Under the pieces are notes generated by a model. The model was not told the origin of the DNA, searched no databases, and saw only the letters and a program-made list of their open reading frames with translations. From positions 4,250,922 through 4,314,921 of the forward strand of contig NC_092678.1 in the NCBI RefSeq assembly GCF_964355755.1: a stretch of 64,000 bases of DNA, in the 5' to 3' direction. The position numbers and the translations under genes were made by a program. Of this stretch, positions 1 through 13,000 are shown one piece after another. Position 1 is the first letter of the stretch; each line of letters starts with the position of its first letter. The DNA comes from Antedon mediterranea. Lineage: Eukaryota > Echinodermata > Crinoidea > Comatulida > Antedonidae.

Positions 1-68
1 TTGTTATTTATTTATGAATTGGAATGATAATTTCGTGGTTAGGTTCCTGTTTTGAATATTAATAGTGT

Positions 69-3000
69 TTACTGACTAGACATCTTTCCTATTCTAACAC
101 ACAGTTTCCTTGCATCTAACGCCGACATACCAAGTTCCTTTAACATTTGTTCATCCAGTGCCAGTAACAGAGGCCCGTCGATGTTCTCAAGTCTGAAACT
201 AGTTGCGTGTTTTTCTAACTTGATTTCTTTTAAGAATTTTTCCACTCCTGCTACTGTGTAAGTCTGTAGTTGATCCGCACACACCTTCATGCCTGGAGTC
301 ATACCAGCGGCAGGACTGTTGTAAATATTCTGTGGCATCCCTGAAGGTGGTACTGGCAGAGGTCGATCTTCCGATATCGTATCGTAAATGTCTTCGTCTT
401 TGTTCAGTAATGAGTCGATTTCTTGTTGAAGTGAATAAATATGGTGAACATGTTCCTCATTTTTACTTTTTGCTTCCTGCAATAAAGTGTTTTAGTTAAT
501 ATTGAATGAAAGGTATTTTGAAGATTTATATCATTGTTATCTCGAAAAGAGGCCTATTTCGTCCTAGAAAAAAACTTCTTTTTACGGTATGAATTTTACT
601 TACACGCAATTCTTTCTTTAAACCTGTTTCTTGTTTTCGAAAAGCTTCAATCATCTAAAAGAGAAAGCATAGAAAGTTTGCATTATTTTATGATGCTAAA
701 TTTTACGCGTTTAAAGGAAGATCGATCATTGGAAATATTGCTTTTGCATATTTGAAAATAAAAAATAAAAGTTTAGACCTACTTGTAACTGCGAATCAAG
801 CGTACGTTTTAGCTCTTGCATCTTTTTCGTCTGACTATTTGTAATGTCATCAATTTCCTCGTAACACCTAGAAAACACAACTGTATTCATTAAATGATTG
901 AACCAGTGAGGAAAAACTGTTGATTGCTTATTGACAAAGTGACGTATGCATGCGATATGGAAATTTTTCGAACCACTACCCCGCTCTTATACCATCCGGA
1001 ACACGAGCGGTATATCATGTCAGCGACAATAAACAAACTCGCGTATTCTGACAGCAACTCTAAAAATCTACTGCGAAAGCTATCACGAATACACAAACTT
1101 GTAATATTAGGGAGCTTTAGATGTGTCGCGACGACCGACGAGCAAATCTAGGCCAATCGATGTGCCGTCGGTCGTCGCCTGGACCTATAAACCATCAAAC
1201 ATGTGTCGCGGTGAGAAGCGAGGATACACGTCCAACTATTCCCGCATGCACAATGAACTAACATGACGTAGTCAAAGGCTTCATAATATATAGAAATACT
1301 AAATATTAACTACTTACTCTAAATCATCTTCATCATCAGAAGGCGCGGTAAGTTTACTTTTATTAGTGTCTATTGGTTGTTCATAATCTAGTTCAACCGA
1401 TTGTTGTGGTGGGGGCGATGTCGGCGATTTTGCTGTCTTCAGCATCTTCGGTGATTGTGGAAGTTTGATCCCCATCATTTTACTTTTAATAATTGAAGTA
1501 TAACCCTTCTTGGGTGCTGAAGAGAACGACGGTTTATTTTCAAGTTTTGGTGGTGTCGTCACTTTTTGGTTTGGTTTAGGGGGTCGTGCAGGAGGCATAA
1601 TAGGTACATCTAGACGCTTTGGTACTTCTGGTGTAGATGTTTTGACAGTTTCGTAAAGATTTTTCCACATGTCAACTTCATTTTTTAAGTCTACAATTTG
1701 CCTTTTTATGTCCATTTCGTTCACTTTAGCCGCCTCTTGTACACACTCCTTCCCTATGAATAAAATTGAAAAATATTAAATTACAGTTACCATCTATCGA
1801 AGTGTAACAACTGAAATACGCATTACGTGATCAACAATTACGTATAATACAGTTAATTGTCCCTTAATGCAGTTGACTGTAAATGCAGTTAACTGAAAGA
1901 TAAATGTGAGAGGCAAACTTCTCATAAACAGAAGTGAGCAAACACAAGATTGGCTAAAGTTGTATGCCTCATAATGCTATTTGTAATATTTTAGTTAGAC
2001 AAAACTCAACTTAAAACTCAAATCATTTTCTTGCAAATTAAGATTGGCATATATAATATTCTAACCTTCGAAAGAGCTCAGCCAGGGCTGTAGTATTTCT
2101 TGGGCTGGTTGTGGAAACTGTCGAAATTGAGGTTGTAACGTAGATCGGCCGATTATATCTATGTGCCAAGTCGGATTGACGAGAGCGTACATAGGTGGTA
2201 GTGACTTCGCAACATGTCGAAAATTTCCTGTTGCTAACGTCATTTTAATTGGAATCTTCGAAGGGATTCCGAACACTTCTGGTTTTCCAGGTATTGTCAT
2301 GATCACGTGGTACTCCTTTTCGACACCCAGAAGTTTAATGATCTTCTCTGCTTTAATGTTTGGTCGGGTTGGATCGCTGCTTGGTATTCGAACTCTCTGA
2401 AAACACAAACAATGTTAATGCAATATTTGGGGTTGATAGAATAGGTGAAAATGACAGGACGTTCTGCGGAAAAGATATAAAATATGTAGGTCTACTCACC
2501 TGAGGGAAGTCATTTTGAATTATTTCCGTCATCGGGTGCAAATTTGCACTTAACTTTGTTGTGAAGTGCGCTGTCGTCATGCCTTGGTGTAAGTTTAAAT
2601 TATAGCCTTGTTGATTTTTTCCATAGACACACTGCAAACAAACAATAATAGAAATTTCACTGACGAATCAATTATTCGGCAATCAATGGAGACTACATCT
2701 CTGGAGCTGAAGAACATGGAACATCTGCCAAATAAGTTCACTGACATCATAGAATATATTTTTCTTTTTGTTTCTCAAGGAAATCTTGGTTTCTATATCC
2801 CACTTGACCAGAATATTGAGGGGATGACAATGAGTAATTTGTAACCATTATCGAATTATTTACATCTCATCTTAACTATAATATAAACTATAATATAAAC
2901 CGGAATACAAATGTGTATAATCAACGCTCAACAAGACTCTGCAAGCCTAGCTCCCTTCCTGAATAAGGGGTATCACCGGAATAGCAGCGTCTCATAGGAA

Positions 3001-5060
3001 GGGTATACTGCAATATCGTCTTTTATCTTACCATTCGTCCTCTGTGACGTTTTTCCTCTGGTGCGACGTCAACTCGATACAGCTCTAGTAAATCTTCATC
3101 GTCCACGCATTCTGTAGGATCAGCTGAGTAATAGTTTTCAATAACACGCACCATCGGCGGTAAAATGTTGGCCTTCAAAAGCGCTTCAACTCCTATGTAA
3201 AGGCGATCATCAACTCTTTCATCTATGAAGAAAACAAAGACAAATTTAACGCCGATATTTCTACAAAGCATGACAGTGTTGTTTCTTTAATATCTATGAA
3301 CTAGAGACCCAATAAAAAATATGCCTATTTAAATTATTGTAGTAATTGCAAGGAAGGAAGGAAGTAATAATTATTAGTCCACGAAGGAAGATAATATATT
3401 TAAGTAGGCCTATATGGAATCTATAAATTGCTTCACTTAATAAAAATTCTAGATTTTCAATGAGCACTTAGTAGGCCTACTCAGTTTTCTTAAACGACTT
3501 CACTTTAATTCCTGGTGTATCCTAAAAGCCAATTTTTACGGGTACATCTTATAGATGTTATTACGGCAATTCGACCTAAAAGAATACTTATATATCATTT
3601 AATGTTTTCATCATTGGAATCTTGCTCAATAAGTATTCACATTTAAATTAAATATTTGCTTGACGTTTGAAACCTGTTGATCGATAACATGAACTTTGTA
3701 TGCCTACAGAACAACGACGTGAAAAGTGTGTGTTGTGTTGGTACTAAAGTTTTGTTGTTTTTGGCAGAAGCAACCGTTTTAGGAAATTTAGCATTCATAA
3801 CATGAATTGATCCATCACGCTTTTTGTGTTCTTCTTTTATTTCATATCCAGGTAAATTCAATACCCCTTTACGTACAAATTCAATGGGACACTGTTTTAT
3901 TGTCACGGTTGAACTATTTGTAAAAATATTACACCATAGCAAAATATACGGTGATGCCACAAACATGATCGGGAACCCGGATATACTCTAAAATTTTAAT
4001 ATTTAAGAACAACATCGGATCCATCTTTAACGTTTAATTTGAAATTTAGGCGGATGTAAAAACCAATTGAGCTGACGTGGAATCACGTACTTCCACTTTC
4101 ATGAAAAATATTAATGGGCCCGGTTAACATATGTCAACAATGGCGGCAAAGGTGTGTGTAACTAACGTAAAATTGGCTCTCTTAAACATTACGATCCTCC
4201 ATTCAAAATGTTGAGACATATTCACACACCAAAGAAACATTAGTATTACTACTTATACATTAAGTAACAACTACAGTACTACATCTTATCACAGTTCATG
4301 TTGTCATCCATAAAATAATAGCTAATACACCCCTAATACACGATTAAATACTAAACAAAAAATAGTTTCAATGCAAGACATATACTGTAATTTCAGGCAA
4401 TTACGTAATGTGATCACAGCATATTGAAAAATAACGTTTGCCAATAATAAAGCCTAATACTGGTTCAATCAACCAAGAACCAAAAATAAAATTTGTAGCT
4501 AAAGTAGTAAATGTTTATTTAATAATTCCAGTACACACGTCCTGCAATAATGTTCACCCCTACTAAATCTACCACACCCTACTAAATCTACCACATCCCT
4601 ACTAAATATACCACACCCGTTATTTCATATATGCCTACAACACATATACTAAATATATATACAACATACCTATTGTCAACCGTTCGTAAACTTGTTCGGA
4701 TTGTATTGGTAGATATAAATCCCGTCCATCTTTGTCCACTGCGTGAACCACTTCTCTTTCTACTATCATATGGAGCATTAAAATCTGACCAGCTTTAAAA
4801 CCAACTACGTTACCATCGACTTCGAATTCCTCGGTAACCTGTACAAGTTGTGGAAGCAGTTTGCTACAGACAATCTCCTCCAAATTCGTAGGATTTTGAG
4901 CGATCTCATCTTCATCGAATTTCAATTTTACAGGCCTTGCTTTTTCAAACTTTGAGAATAACGATGGGTCCGGGGGATCGCCTTTTTTGGCGGGTTTTGC
5001 AACCCTGTCGACTCTCGGTGGCATACGAGGCATGTCTTCTATAGGGTATGATCTGTGCAT
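69..5060 (-). CDS. CABIT + SAM domain adaptor, GAREM-like (7 exons)
   Basis: Coding exons in transcription order: 5060-4670, 3222-3032, 2631-2500, 2396-2066, 1753-1318, 867-783, 476-69. All have GT-AG borders and matching phases, and sum to 1974 nt (657 aa plus stop). Residues ~45-330 read as a CABIT-type all-beta module (pattern C-x4-LP near residue 85, then LHMIVEREVVHAVDKDGRDL). Residues ~349-520 are proline/serine/lysine rich with an SH3-ligand-like PPARPPKP near 402-409. Tyrosine motifs YDTI and YNSP follow, and residues ~594-655 form a SAM domain. N-terminal CABIT plus C-terminal SAM is the architecture of GAREM1/2, Grb2-binding adaptors of EGF receptor-MAPK signalling; THEMIS has CABIT but no SAM. 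The ATG at 5060 was chosen because the upstream in-frame codon at 5081 is GTG. An extra 5' exon cannot be excluded. The exon chain is well supported; the family name is moderately certain. Confidence 0.72.
868..1317. repeat. Intron 5 of the GAREM-like gene with a 13 bp hairpin
   Basis: This intron carries a perfect inverted repeat, GCGACGACCGACG at 1128-1140 and CGTCGGTCGTCGC at 1166-1178, separated by 25 bases. Its CG-rich composition contrasts with the AT-rich surroundings and suggests a small inserted element, but outer borders could not be fixed. Confidence 0.45.
3223..4669. other. Intron 1 of the GAREM-like gene with a coding-like patch
   Basis: The intron is AT-rich. On the minus strand at 3643-3966 there is an open stretch whose middle (motifs CPIEFVRKG and LNLPGYEIKEE) looks protein-like. 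No splice pair would join it in phase to the flanking exons. Just upstream of it, around 4138-4148, is CAATGGCGGCA, a YY1-like or start-codon-like context on the plus strand. Three short ACTAAATCTACCACA-type repeats lie at 4560-4615. Confidence 0.35.
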
Positions 5061-7031
5061 GATTTGTTCCCAGTACAACACTCTACTTGAACTTCAGACT
5101 AAAAAAATAATCACAAGAACTTCCTTGTCTACTATTACATTTTATGTGCGCGTCAAGGTCCGTTGGTTAACACCAGTAGCATGTTCATTGTATTTATAAA
5201 GTGCACTTGAAGTAGTAAAAACCCAAGTTTCGTTTTGTAAATGACGTAAACAATTAGATACGAGGAACGAGTATCGACATTTCAAATTGTAATTGTATCA
5301 TCTATCCGAAATGTATTATTTTTAACAAACATACACATAGAAACATAGACAAACCGTTTGTCTGTGGTTTTGATCAGCAAATCAGATCCTTCGAATTGGA
5401 AATTACGTCACTCGGGTTATCTGTCGTATCGATCGCGCCATGTCGTAATAACCTTAAATATCAGAACATTAAGTGGGTGGATATTTTGAAAATATTGGAA
5501 TGGGAGTCAGTGGCGCAACGCCACTGGCTTAGGAACCCAAGCGGCCCTCCAACGCTGGAGGCCTTGAATGTTTTGAGCTTTTTTTCCGACATATTTTTTC
5601 CTCTGGACGCTGCTCAGGGGCTCTCATAAGATACGGTGCCCCTGGAGTTACCCAATGAGCGCTCATAGCCGTTAGTCTACTGATGGGAAAGAGAATATGT
5701 GGATGCCGTGTGTAACATGTGGTCAGTTACACCAGCGATATGCCATTTGTACGGGCGGCCGGTTTGAATGTTCATTCATCTCCCATCATCATAAATCCTT
5801 GTCATTAATGCAATATACTAATATATTCATGTATTAAAAAGTTTAATAGGCAACAACTTCCAGTAAGTATATATTATATAATATATATTTATTTATTACT
5901 ACCGTCTTACTTTAAAAGTGATAAATAATTAATATATAGTTTGTCATTGTTTCAGAACTATGTTCTAAATGAATGGAGATAAAATTAAACCAAACCTGCT
6001 CAAGTTCAAATGATATGTTAATAACCAATCCATAGTAAGGAGTGAGATTCTCACAGATTTGTTTTATTATTAAAACATTACAAAAACACTAATTTTTTGG
6101 GGAAAACATCATTTTAATGATTGTATTTTCAATGTTTTTATTTCAGTGTATCAAAAAAAGTAGACAGAATCATCAATCCACAGCAGAAAAAAATTGTTAT
6201 CTCCAGAGAAAATTCTGTTGCATACAGTTCAATTTAAAAAAATCAACAGTATAGAGGGCAGTGTTAAAATAATGTACTTATGGAATAGAGTATCCTTAAT
6301 AAACACTGCATCTCTGTACATCATGGATTCAACATTTTTCAAACCAAATTCTAAAAGCTAAATATAATCATGCTAAAAATATCTGAAAACTATTTGCTGT
6401 TATATTGTTTTTTTAATTAAAACCTAAACATAGCGGTGAGAAGATGAAGAGAGATGTGAAAACAGTAAGTGTGGTAGTATACACTGAATGACACAAAGTA
6501 TAGGAACAAACAATTGCACATTATAAAGTATGTTTTCCACAGATGCTTATGCATGGCGTCAGCAAACTTTCCTCTTTACGACACTCTACACGACTATTTT
6601 TATTTTATTTATTTAGGCAAATTGCCAAGGATAACCATAAGAGAATTCATTCACTATCCTTCTTAAAGGTGGCAATCCGTTCACGAGACAAACATATACA
6701 CACGATGCTCTACATTAACAAAGTCTTATTACAAGTCTTTGGGAGTGGAGTTGTAAATTGTCATTAGAAAAAAATCCTGACATATGACAGGACTTGAACC
6801 CAGGACCCTTGGATTGGCAGCCAAGCATCGTATCCACCAGGCCACAACTCCACTCCGCCACTATGCAACTTTTGAGTCATTCTGCACATGCAGTCGAGTC
6901 GAGTGTCGCTAATAAAATCAAAATAGACTACATTCAGCTACATTTGTTTTCGTAACAACATACCTATCTCGGTGCACTGATATGACATGCATAGGCTCAA
7001 GGAAAAGTGGAAAACATACGTTACTGTTACT
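5061..7031. repeat. Intergenic region between the GAREM-like gene and IFRD
   Basis: No coding exon is recognised. The left part should hold the promoter and 5' UTR of the minus-strand GAREM-like gene. At 5508-5526 is a hairpin of CAGTGGCG and CGCCACTG with a 3-base loop, inside a relatively GC-rich block (about 5490-5790) that looks like an inserted element of unknown class. A SINE occupies about 6597-6856. The rest should include the IFRD 3' UTR near 7031. Confidence 0.5.
6597..6856 (-). mobile_element. tRNA-derived SINE, copy 1
   Basis: Read on the minus strand, the element starts with a tRNA-like head. It has a box A-like TGGCCTGGTGG (6834-6844) and a box B-like GGTTCAAGTCC (6790-6800), the internal RNA polymerase III promoter arrangement. 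An unrelated body and an AT-rich tail near 6600 follow. The same head and body recur at about 37728-37948, which shows a dispersed family rather than a tRNA gene. The head lacks a convincing full cloverleaf. Confidence 0.8.
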
Positions 7032-10000
7032 TTAATAAATCGCGACTCGTTTGTCACGTTGTTTACTTCGAACCTTTGTCCGTGCTTTGAAAGCAGCTGC
7101 ATTATATTTCGTCTGAAAGTACAAAATGTTTCAACTTTATTTTCGCAGCTCTAAATTTTTGCAATTTGAAAAACATAGATATTAGATAATATTAAAAAAT
7201 TATGAAAAATACAATGAAAAGATGTAACGTTTTGTTATTAAGTGAAGTTGTGGTTGAGTTAATGAAAAATTATTTATGAAAAAAGTGCATTGAGTTGAGA
7301 ATAGAAACTCTAAAAAAATAAAATTCTACATACCCTTTCAAATTTGCTGCCTCTATTTGAATGAGCCACCAGGACAACTGGGGCACCAAGATCAAATATT
7401 TCACGTAGTAACTCGTTCTCTCGTAGGTGTGTGTTGATACCGGAAGATAATGCCTCACGAAAAACTCCATACTGACGTCTCCGCGACCAGCTGTCAATTT
7501 CGATGAATTCTGTGCCAAACTTTATCTGTTCAAAAGGTGCTTCATATTCCTGGATAAATAAAACATTTGAAAAAAATGTTAGAAAAACTTTTTCGACGGT
7601 AACAATTTTATGTATTTATTTTTTGTCATAATCATATCCATCTCATCTTAAAGTATGTATATGTATTAATTAACACATAGAAAAATAGTGGCCAAAATAG
7701 TTATTTCTAGTCAACTAGTCATAGCTGTTCAAAGTATGATTATCACGAACAACAACAAAGGGAATAACTTTAAGAAACATCCAATCTTTTGGAGTACTGG
7801 AGAGTGACATAGATAGTGATTGCACTGTTAATCTTTAGGGCACTCCATCCACACATGTTTGTATAATGTACGTGTACTCGCGGAAATTGTATAAAATAAT
7901 ATTATTACCTCTATTGTTCTGATGATATCTCTAAAACTGGATCTCTGTGTTCTTCTGTCTTTCTTTGCTCTGTATTTGTTGCTATCGGTGGCTAGTTCTT
8001 TTAACATACCTAAAAGGTCTTCTAAATTCTCACCAACAAATTCCTGAAAAAAAAATATAAAATTGGTACAGTTGCTATTTTTACTATAATATCATGTATC
8101 TGTCGATATTTGGCGTATCAGTACTAATTTATCTTCATTCAATTCCATCCATTTGAGTACACTGTGTGGCGTCAGCAGGATCTATTGAAATAAATCATCA
8201 TTTACACCAGACTTAATTTTAATTTCAAAACCGGAAATGTAAGAGTTTAGAATAGGGGGTAAAGAGGAAGAAAGAAATGAACTGGGAAATTACCTCATCA
8301 TTTTCTCGTTGTAGTTCGTAAAATAGAGCGATAGCTTCACCAGCTACTATTCTTAAATTTACATCTTCAATTTGCAGTAACTCAGGAAGTCTATCAAAAT
8401 GTCTGAAAAACAAATTTAATCATAACCATTATCTAGAAAGTAGAAAACTAGTAATAATGAACTAATGCTCTAGGCCCAAAAATACTCTAGAGCTAAAATA
8501 ACCTAAACATATACTCTATAAAGCTTTCCGAGAATTCTTGTGTTTTGAAAAATATTTGTGGAATGAACTTTAAAACGCATTCTGAAACTATTTATGAGTG
8601 ACCATAAGAATTTAATAATGAAACTCACGTGTATGTGATGCGTTCTATGTAAATTTGAGGTGCAATGGTTAATAGCAATGTCCATGCAGACAATGCAGCA
8701 CAATGTAATGAATGGATACCAGGACTATGCAACGGAACCGAACCATCACCCTTGAGGAAGGAAGCGCTGAACACCTGTGTCAGATTATCCATGATCTCAA
8801 TAACAACCTACAATGTAGAAAACAAATAGTGAATGGTTTTCAGATTAGACATACAGATGTTGGAAACTTATTTTTTAAAGCGGCACAGTATTACACCGGT
8901 GTTGAAAGAGCTTCACTGGCTGCCAGTGTGTAAGAGAATAACGTTTAAAATCTCGCTGATCACTTACAAAGCGTTACATGGGCTTGCCCCTGATTATATT
9001 CGCGAGCTCATTTCTGAATACATCCCGTCACGCTCTTTAAGGTCTGGTGATCAATTTCTTCTAACATTACCAAAATCATCCACTGCTTATGGTAGAAGGT
9101 CTTTTGCAGCAATAGCACCTTCATTATGGAACAAACTTCCACTCTTTGTGAGACTTGCTCCTTCAGTCAGTATTTTGAAATCACGACTGAAAGCCCATCT
9201 GTTCTCATCCGGTATTAATTAAATTATTCATTCATTCATTTATTCCTTCCCCGAAACCTTGACTCAGAAATACCGTGATGGTGTCCGGCGGGGGATAGTT
9301 TTACCTTAGTTAAGCTTTGTTACATTTTTTTTTTCACATTATTGATTGTCTCCATCCCCGAAACCTCGACTAAGAAATACCGGAATGGTGTCCGGCGGGG
9401 GATAGTTTATTACCATTAGTTAAGGTCCTATGTAAAGCACCTAGAGGGGTCAGTGATCCATTGGCGCTATATAAATATAAATTATTATTATTATTATTTT
9501 TTAAATCAAAGATCAAGAATGAATAGTTGGATTACCTGCATATCACCAGCAGCTATAAACGCACATAGTCCCAGAGTGGTGGCACACTACAAGAACAAAA
9601 TTGGGAAAATTATGCCAAATTTACTAATCAAAACTAAAGTAGAACACTTCTTATGGGACTATTCAGGGGACATCCATGGCAACTTTCATTACCGAAAAAA
9701 ATATTTTCTTTATAAATTAAAAATGGTAACGCCAAAAGGGTGCGAGTTCAATTGGGTAAACATTCACAAGACAGACTTGTTGAACAGAAAAGTAAGTGTG
9801 CATCAGTACTAATTTATCTTCATTCAATTCCATCCATTTGAGTACACTGTGTGGCGTCAGCAGGATCTATTGAAATAAATCATCATTTACACAAACAATT
9901 TCATATTGCAAACATTTTTTAATCGCAAAATAAATATTAATTGAAAACTTACAGCAGCACGCGCCTTTGGTGAAGCATTGTTATCGGCAAGAGTGGTTTG

Positions 10001-13000
10001 CAACAGCGTCCTCAACTTGTTAAACAGTTCTTCGCATTCAAGACCACCGCCAAGACTCAGGAAAACAAGGCCTGCAACATTTGCTGCAAGTGCCTGTTCA
10101 TCACCTTTACCTTTAAAATAAGAAAAACAAATTTGAATACAGTAGTACTATGCTTTGTATATGAGCATGACAATTTAGATATACAGTAGAACTAGTATGA
10201 AAACAACTTTTATTTTTGGCTTGCAAGATGGTCTTGTGGTGTAAACTACACCTTTCAGGAAAACCAGGCTTGCAACCTGCAACTGCCTGTTCATCACCTT
10301 TACCTTTAAATAGTAAAAGAAAATTTAAATACAGTAGTACTATGCTTTGAATGTGACAATTTAGATATATGACTATGAAAACAATTTTTATTATTAGATT
10401 GCAAGATGGTCTTTTGGTGTAAAATACAGCTTTTCTTGTTTTTTTATTGAGGTATTGTCAAAAATTAAAGCAAACTAGTATTGCTTATTTGTCTGGATTA
10501 GGTCCGAAGGAAACACTACAGGCAATTTGTTTGGGTCATATCCTGTATAACAACAATAGTAAGTTATGAAAATACTATTGTCTATCAATTCTGTACACAA
10601 TAGTAGACTTAGGTATAAAATCCTCAACCAACCTCCCACTACTTGTTTTCATGCCCCTAGTTGACATTACACTTCTAGATTGATACACGCTGAGATTGCT
10701 ACACATTGAGATTGTTATGTGTTTAAATTTAAAAGAATCCATGTTGCAATGTGTCTATGTTGCTACGCTCCTAGGTTGCTACACTTTACAATCATCACTC
10801 CTCTACATTTCTAGGTTGCTATGCTTTTAGATTGCTACACTTTTTAAGTTGCTACATTTCTAGGTTGCCACACTTCTGGATCGCTTCACTTTTAGATTGC
10901 TACGCTTCTAGATTGCTATGCTTTTAAACTACGCTTTTAAGTTGCTACGCTTCTAGATTGCTACACTTGCGGATTGCTTTACTTCCAGATTGCTACAATT
11001 TTAAGTTGCTAAACTTATAGATTGCTACATTTTAAAGTTGATACACTCTTAGTTTGCTACGCTTTTAAGTTACTACGCTTCTAGATTGCTACGCTTATAA
11101 ATTTCTACATTTGTAGATTGCTATACTTTTAGATTGCTACACCTTTAAGTTGCTACATTTTTAGGTTGCAACATTGCTCTGCTTCTAGATTACTACACTT
11201 TCATATTGCTACGCTTCTAGGTTGCTACATTTTAAATTGCTACGCTTCTAGATTGCTACACTTTTATAGTCTTGGTTGCTACGCTACGATTGTATTGGTC
11301 TAATAGTAATTATACAGGGATGCCTTATAATAGATGCCAACAATTTAAGCTTACCTTTTTTAATGCACCTCTCTGCGCAATCCAAGATGGTAACCTTCCT
11401 GCCGTCTACAAAGTCTTGCAGGTACTTCTTGCAAAGAGCAGCCTGAACAGCAGCTAAACACTTCTGCCTTCCTTGTGCACTGAATATCACAAATAATGTA
11501 AATAATTATAAATCCTATAATGTTTGCATGTATGATATTACATCAGTGTGTACAAATAGCCCAATGGTATAAGGTTTTTTGAAGAGTAAACTTCAAACAA
11601 GATCTGTACTATTTTTAGACTAATAATGCTTCTTGTTAGTACCTCTTTTGTGTAGTACCATCAATAGCGTCTTTCAACTTGTCTTCAAAATCTTCATTGG
11701 CAATCGATTCATCAATGCCGTCGTTAGCAGCAAGGAGGGCACCGTCATCAACGATGCTTCCTGGATCCGATATATGACTACTTGTGACACTCCCTGAGTC
11801 ATTGTCTGCCTCTTCTTCATTCATCTCATTCGCTCCACGACTTGCTCCTACAAAATAAAAACATAGCCATCGTAACATGCATAAATAACATGATATTTTT
11901 ATCGAATGGTGCATGTTATATAAAGAAATGCTTGTTTTTTTTTGCCTCAACATTAGATCAAATAAATATTGATTGTGGTTCAATCTTTTTAAAAACAATA
12001 TTAAAGGTGTATCAGTACTAGATTATCTTCATTCAATTCCATCCTTTTGAGTACACTGTGTGGCGTCAGCAGGATCTATTGAAAAAAATCATCATTTACA
12101 CCATACTATTATATTCATAATCATTTCATTTCTTTATTCGACAACAAGCGGTCCAGGGGTTGCGACAGCAACAGAGCGCCATAACACATTTGTGTCCGCA
12201 ACCCCTGTAACATACAACTTAATACAAGTTAAAAATGAATATAAAATATACAGAATATATAAAAAATTTAATTAATTTGTATTACTGTGTTACACAATTT
12301 AAAATACACCTATACAATTAAAATAAATTTAGCGTTTATCAAGCAGATATTTAACAGCAGTATTGAATTGAATTTTTACATTTCAGTACAGTAGCAGCAT
12401 TCAACTTGACGCAATAGCATGCAAGTATGTGAGTCGCATTATGTTGCTAATGTAAAGTCTAAGAACCCGAGTTAGTGTTACTGTACAGCAATTTATATAG
12501 GAATGTGTAGATGAACTTTATTTAACCTACACAAATATGGCTATCTATCCTATCTATCAATCTATCTATCTCTGAAACATAATTATGTTTACATTGTCTA
12601 TAAAGTTAATAGTTAACTATTTATATGATAAAAAATATACATGTGCATTTAATGGGGCCCCATATAATGTGCTTCAAATTGATAATGAAAACTGGGAGAA
12701 TTGATAATCTTCAATTGGATGAAAAAGAAAACAAGTTTTTTAGTGAATTGAAATGTAGTATATTAATAAAATAATTTTATGAATATGAATAAAAAATGAT
12801 TGAATTCATTAATACTTTGCAGAACTATGTAATTTGTTACAGTTTTTAATATGGTATACCATCCAAAATATTGAGCAATCAATAAAGCTAACAGATTACA
12901 GACATATTTCTCAACCATATGGAATTGTTGACTGTACATCACAAGTAATGGCCTTATGCATCTCAATCATTGGAAATAGTATTAAACAAATTAACGTTGA

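Noticed and set aside
3643-3966. Extra exon of the GAREM-like gene
   Set aside because: The flanking exons join directly in phase 1 (G-AT giving D before ERVDDR). The available acceptors before this stretch give the wrong phase or an immediate stop.
6790-6856. A functional tRNA gene
   Set aside because: Box A and B are present, but the same sequence with the same non-tRNA body recurs at 37.8 kb, so it is a SINE; the cloverleaf is not convincing.
8712-8933. A plus-strand frame overlapping IFRD exon 5
   Set aside because: It is the antisense shadow of the IFRD exon at 8807-8629 running into the LINE fragment.
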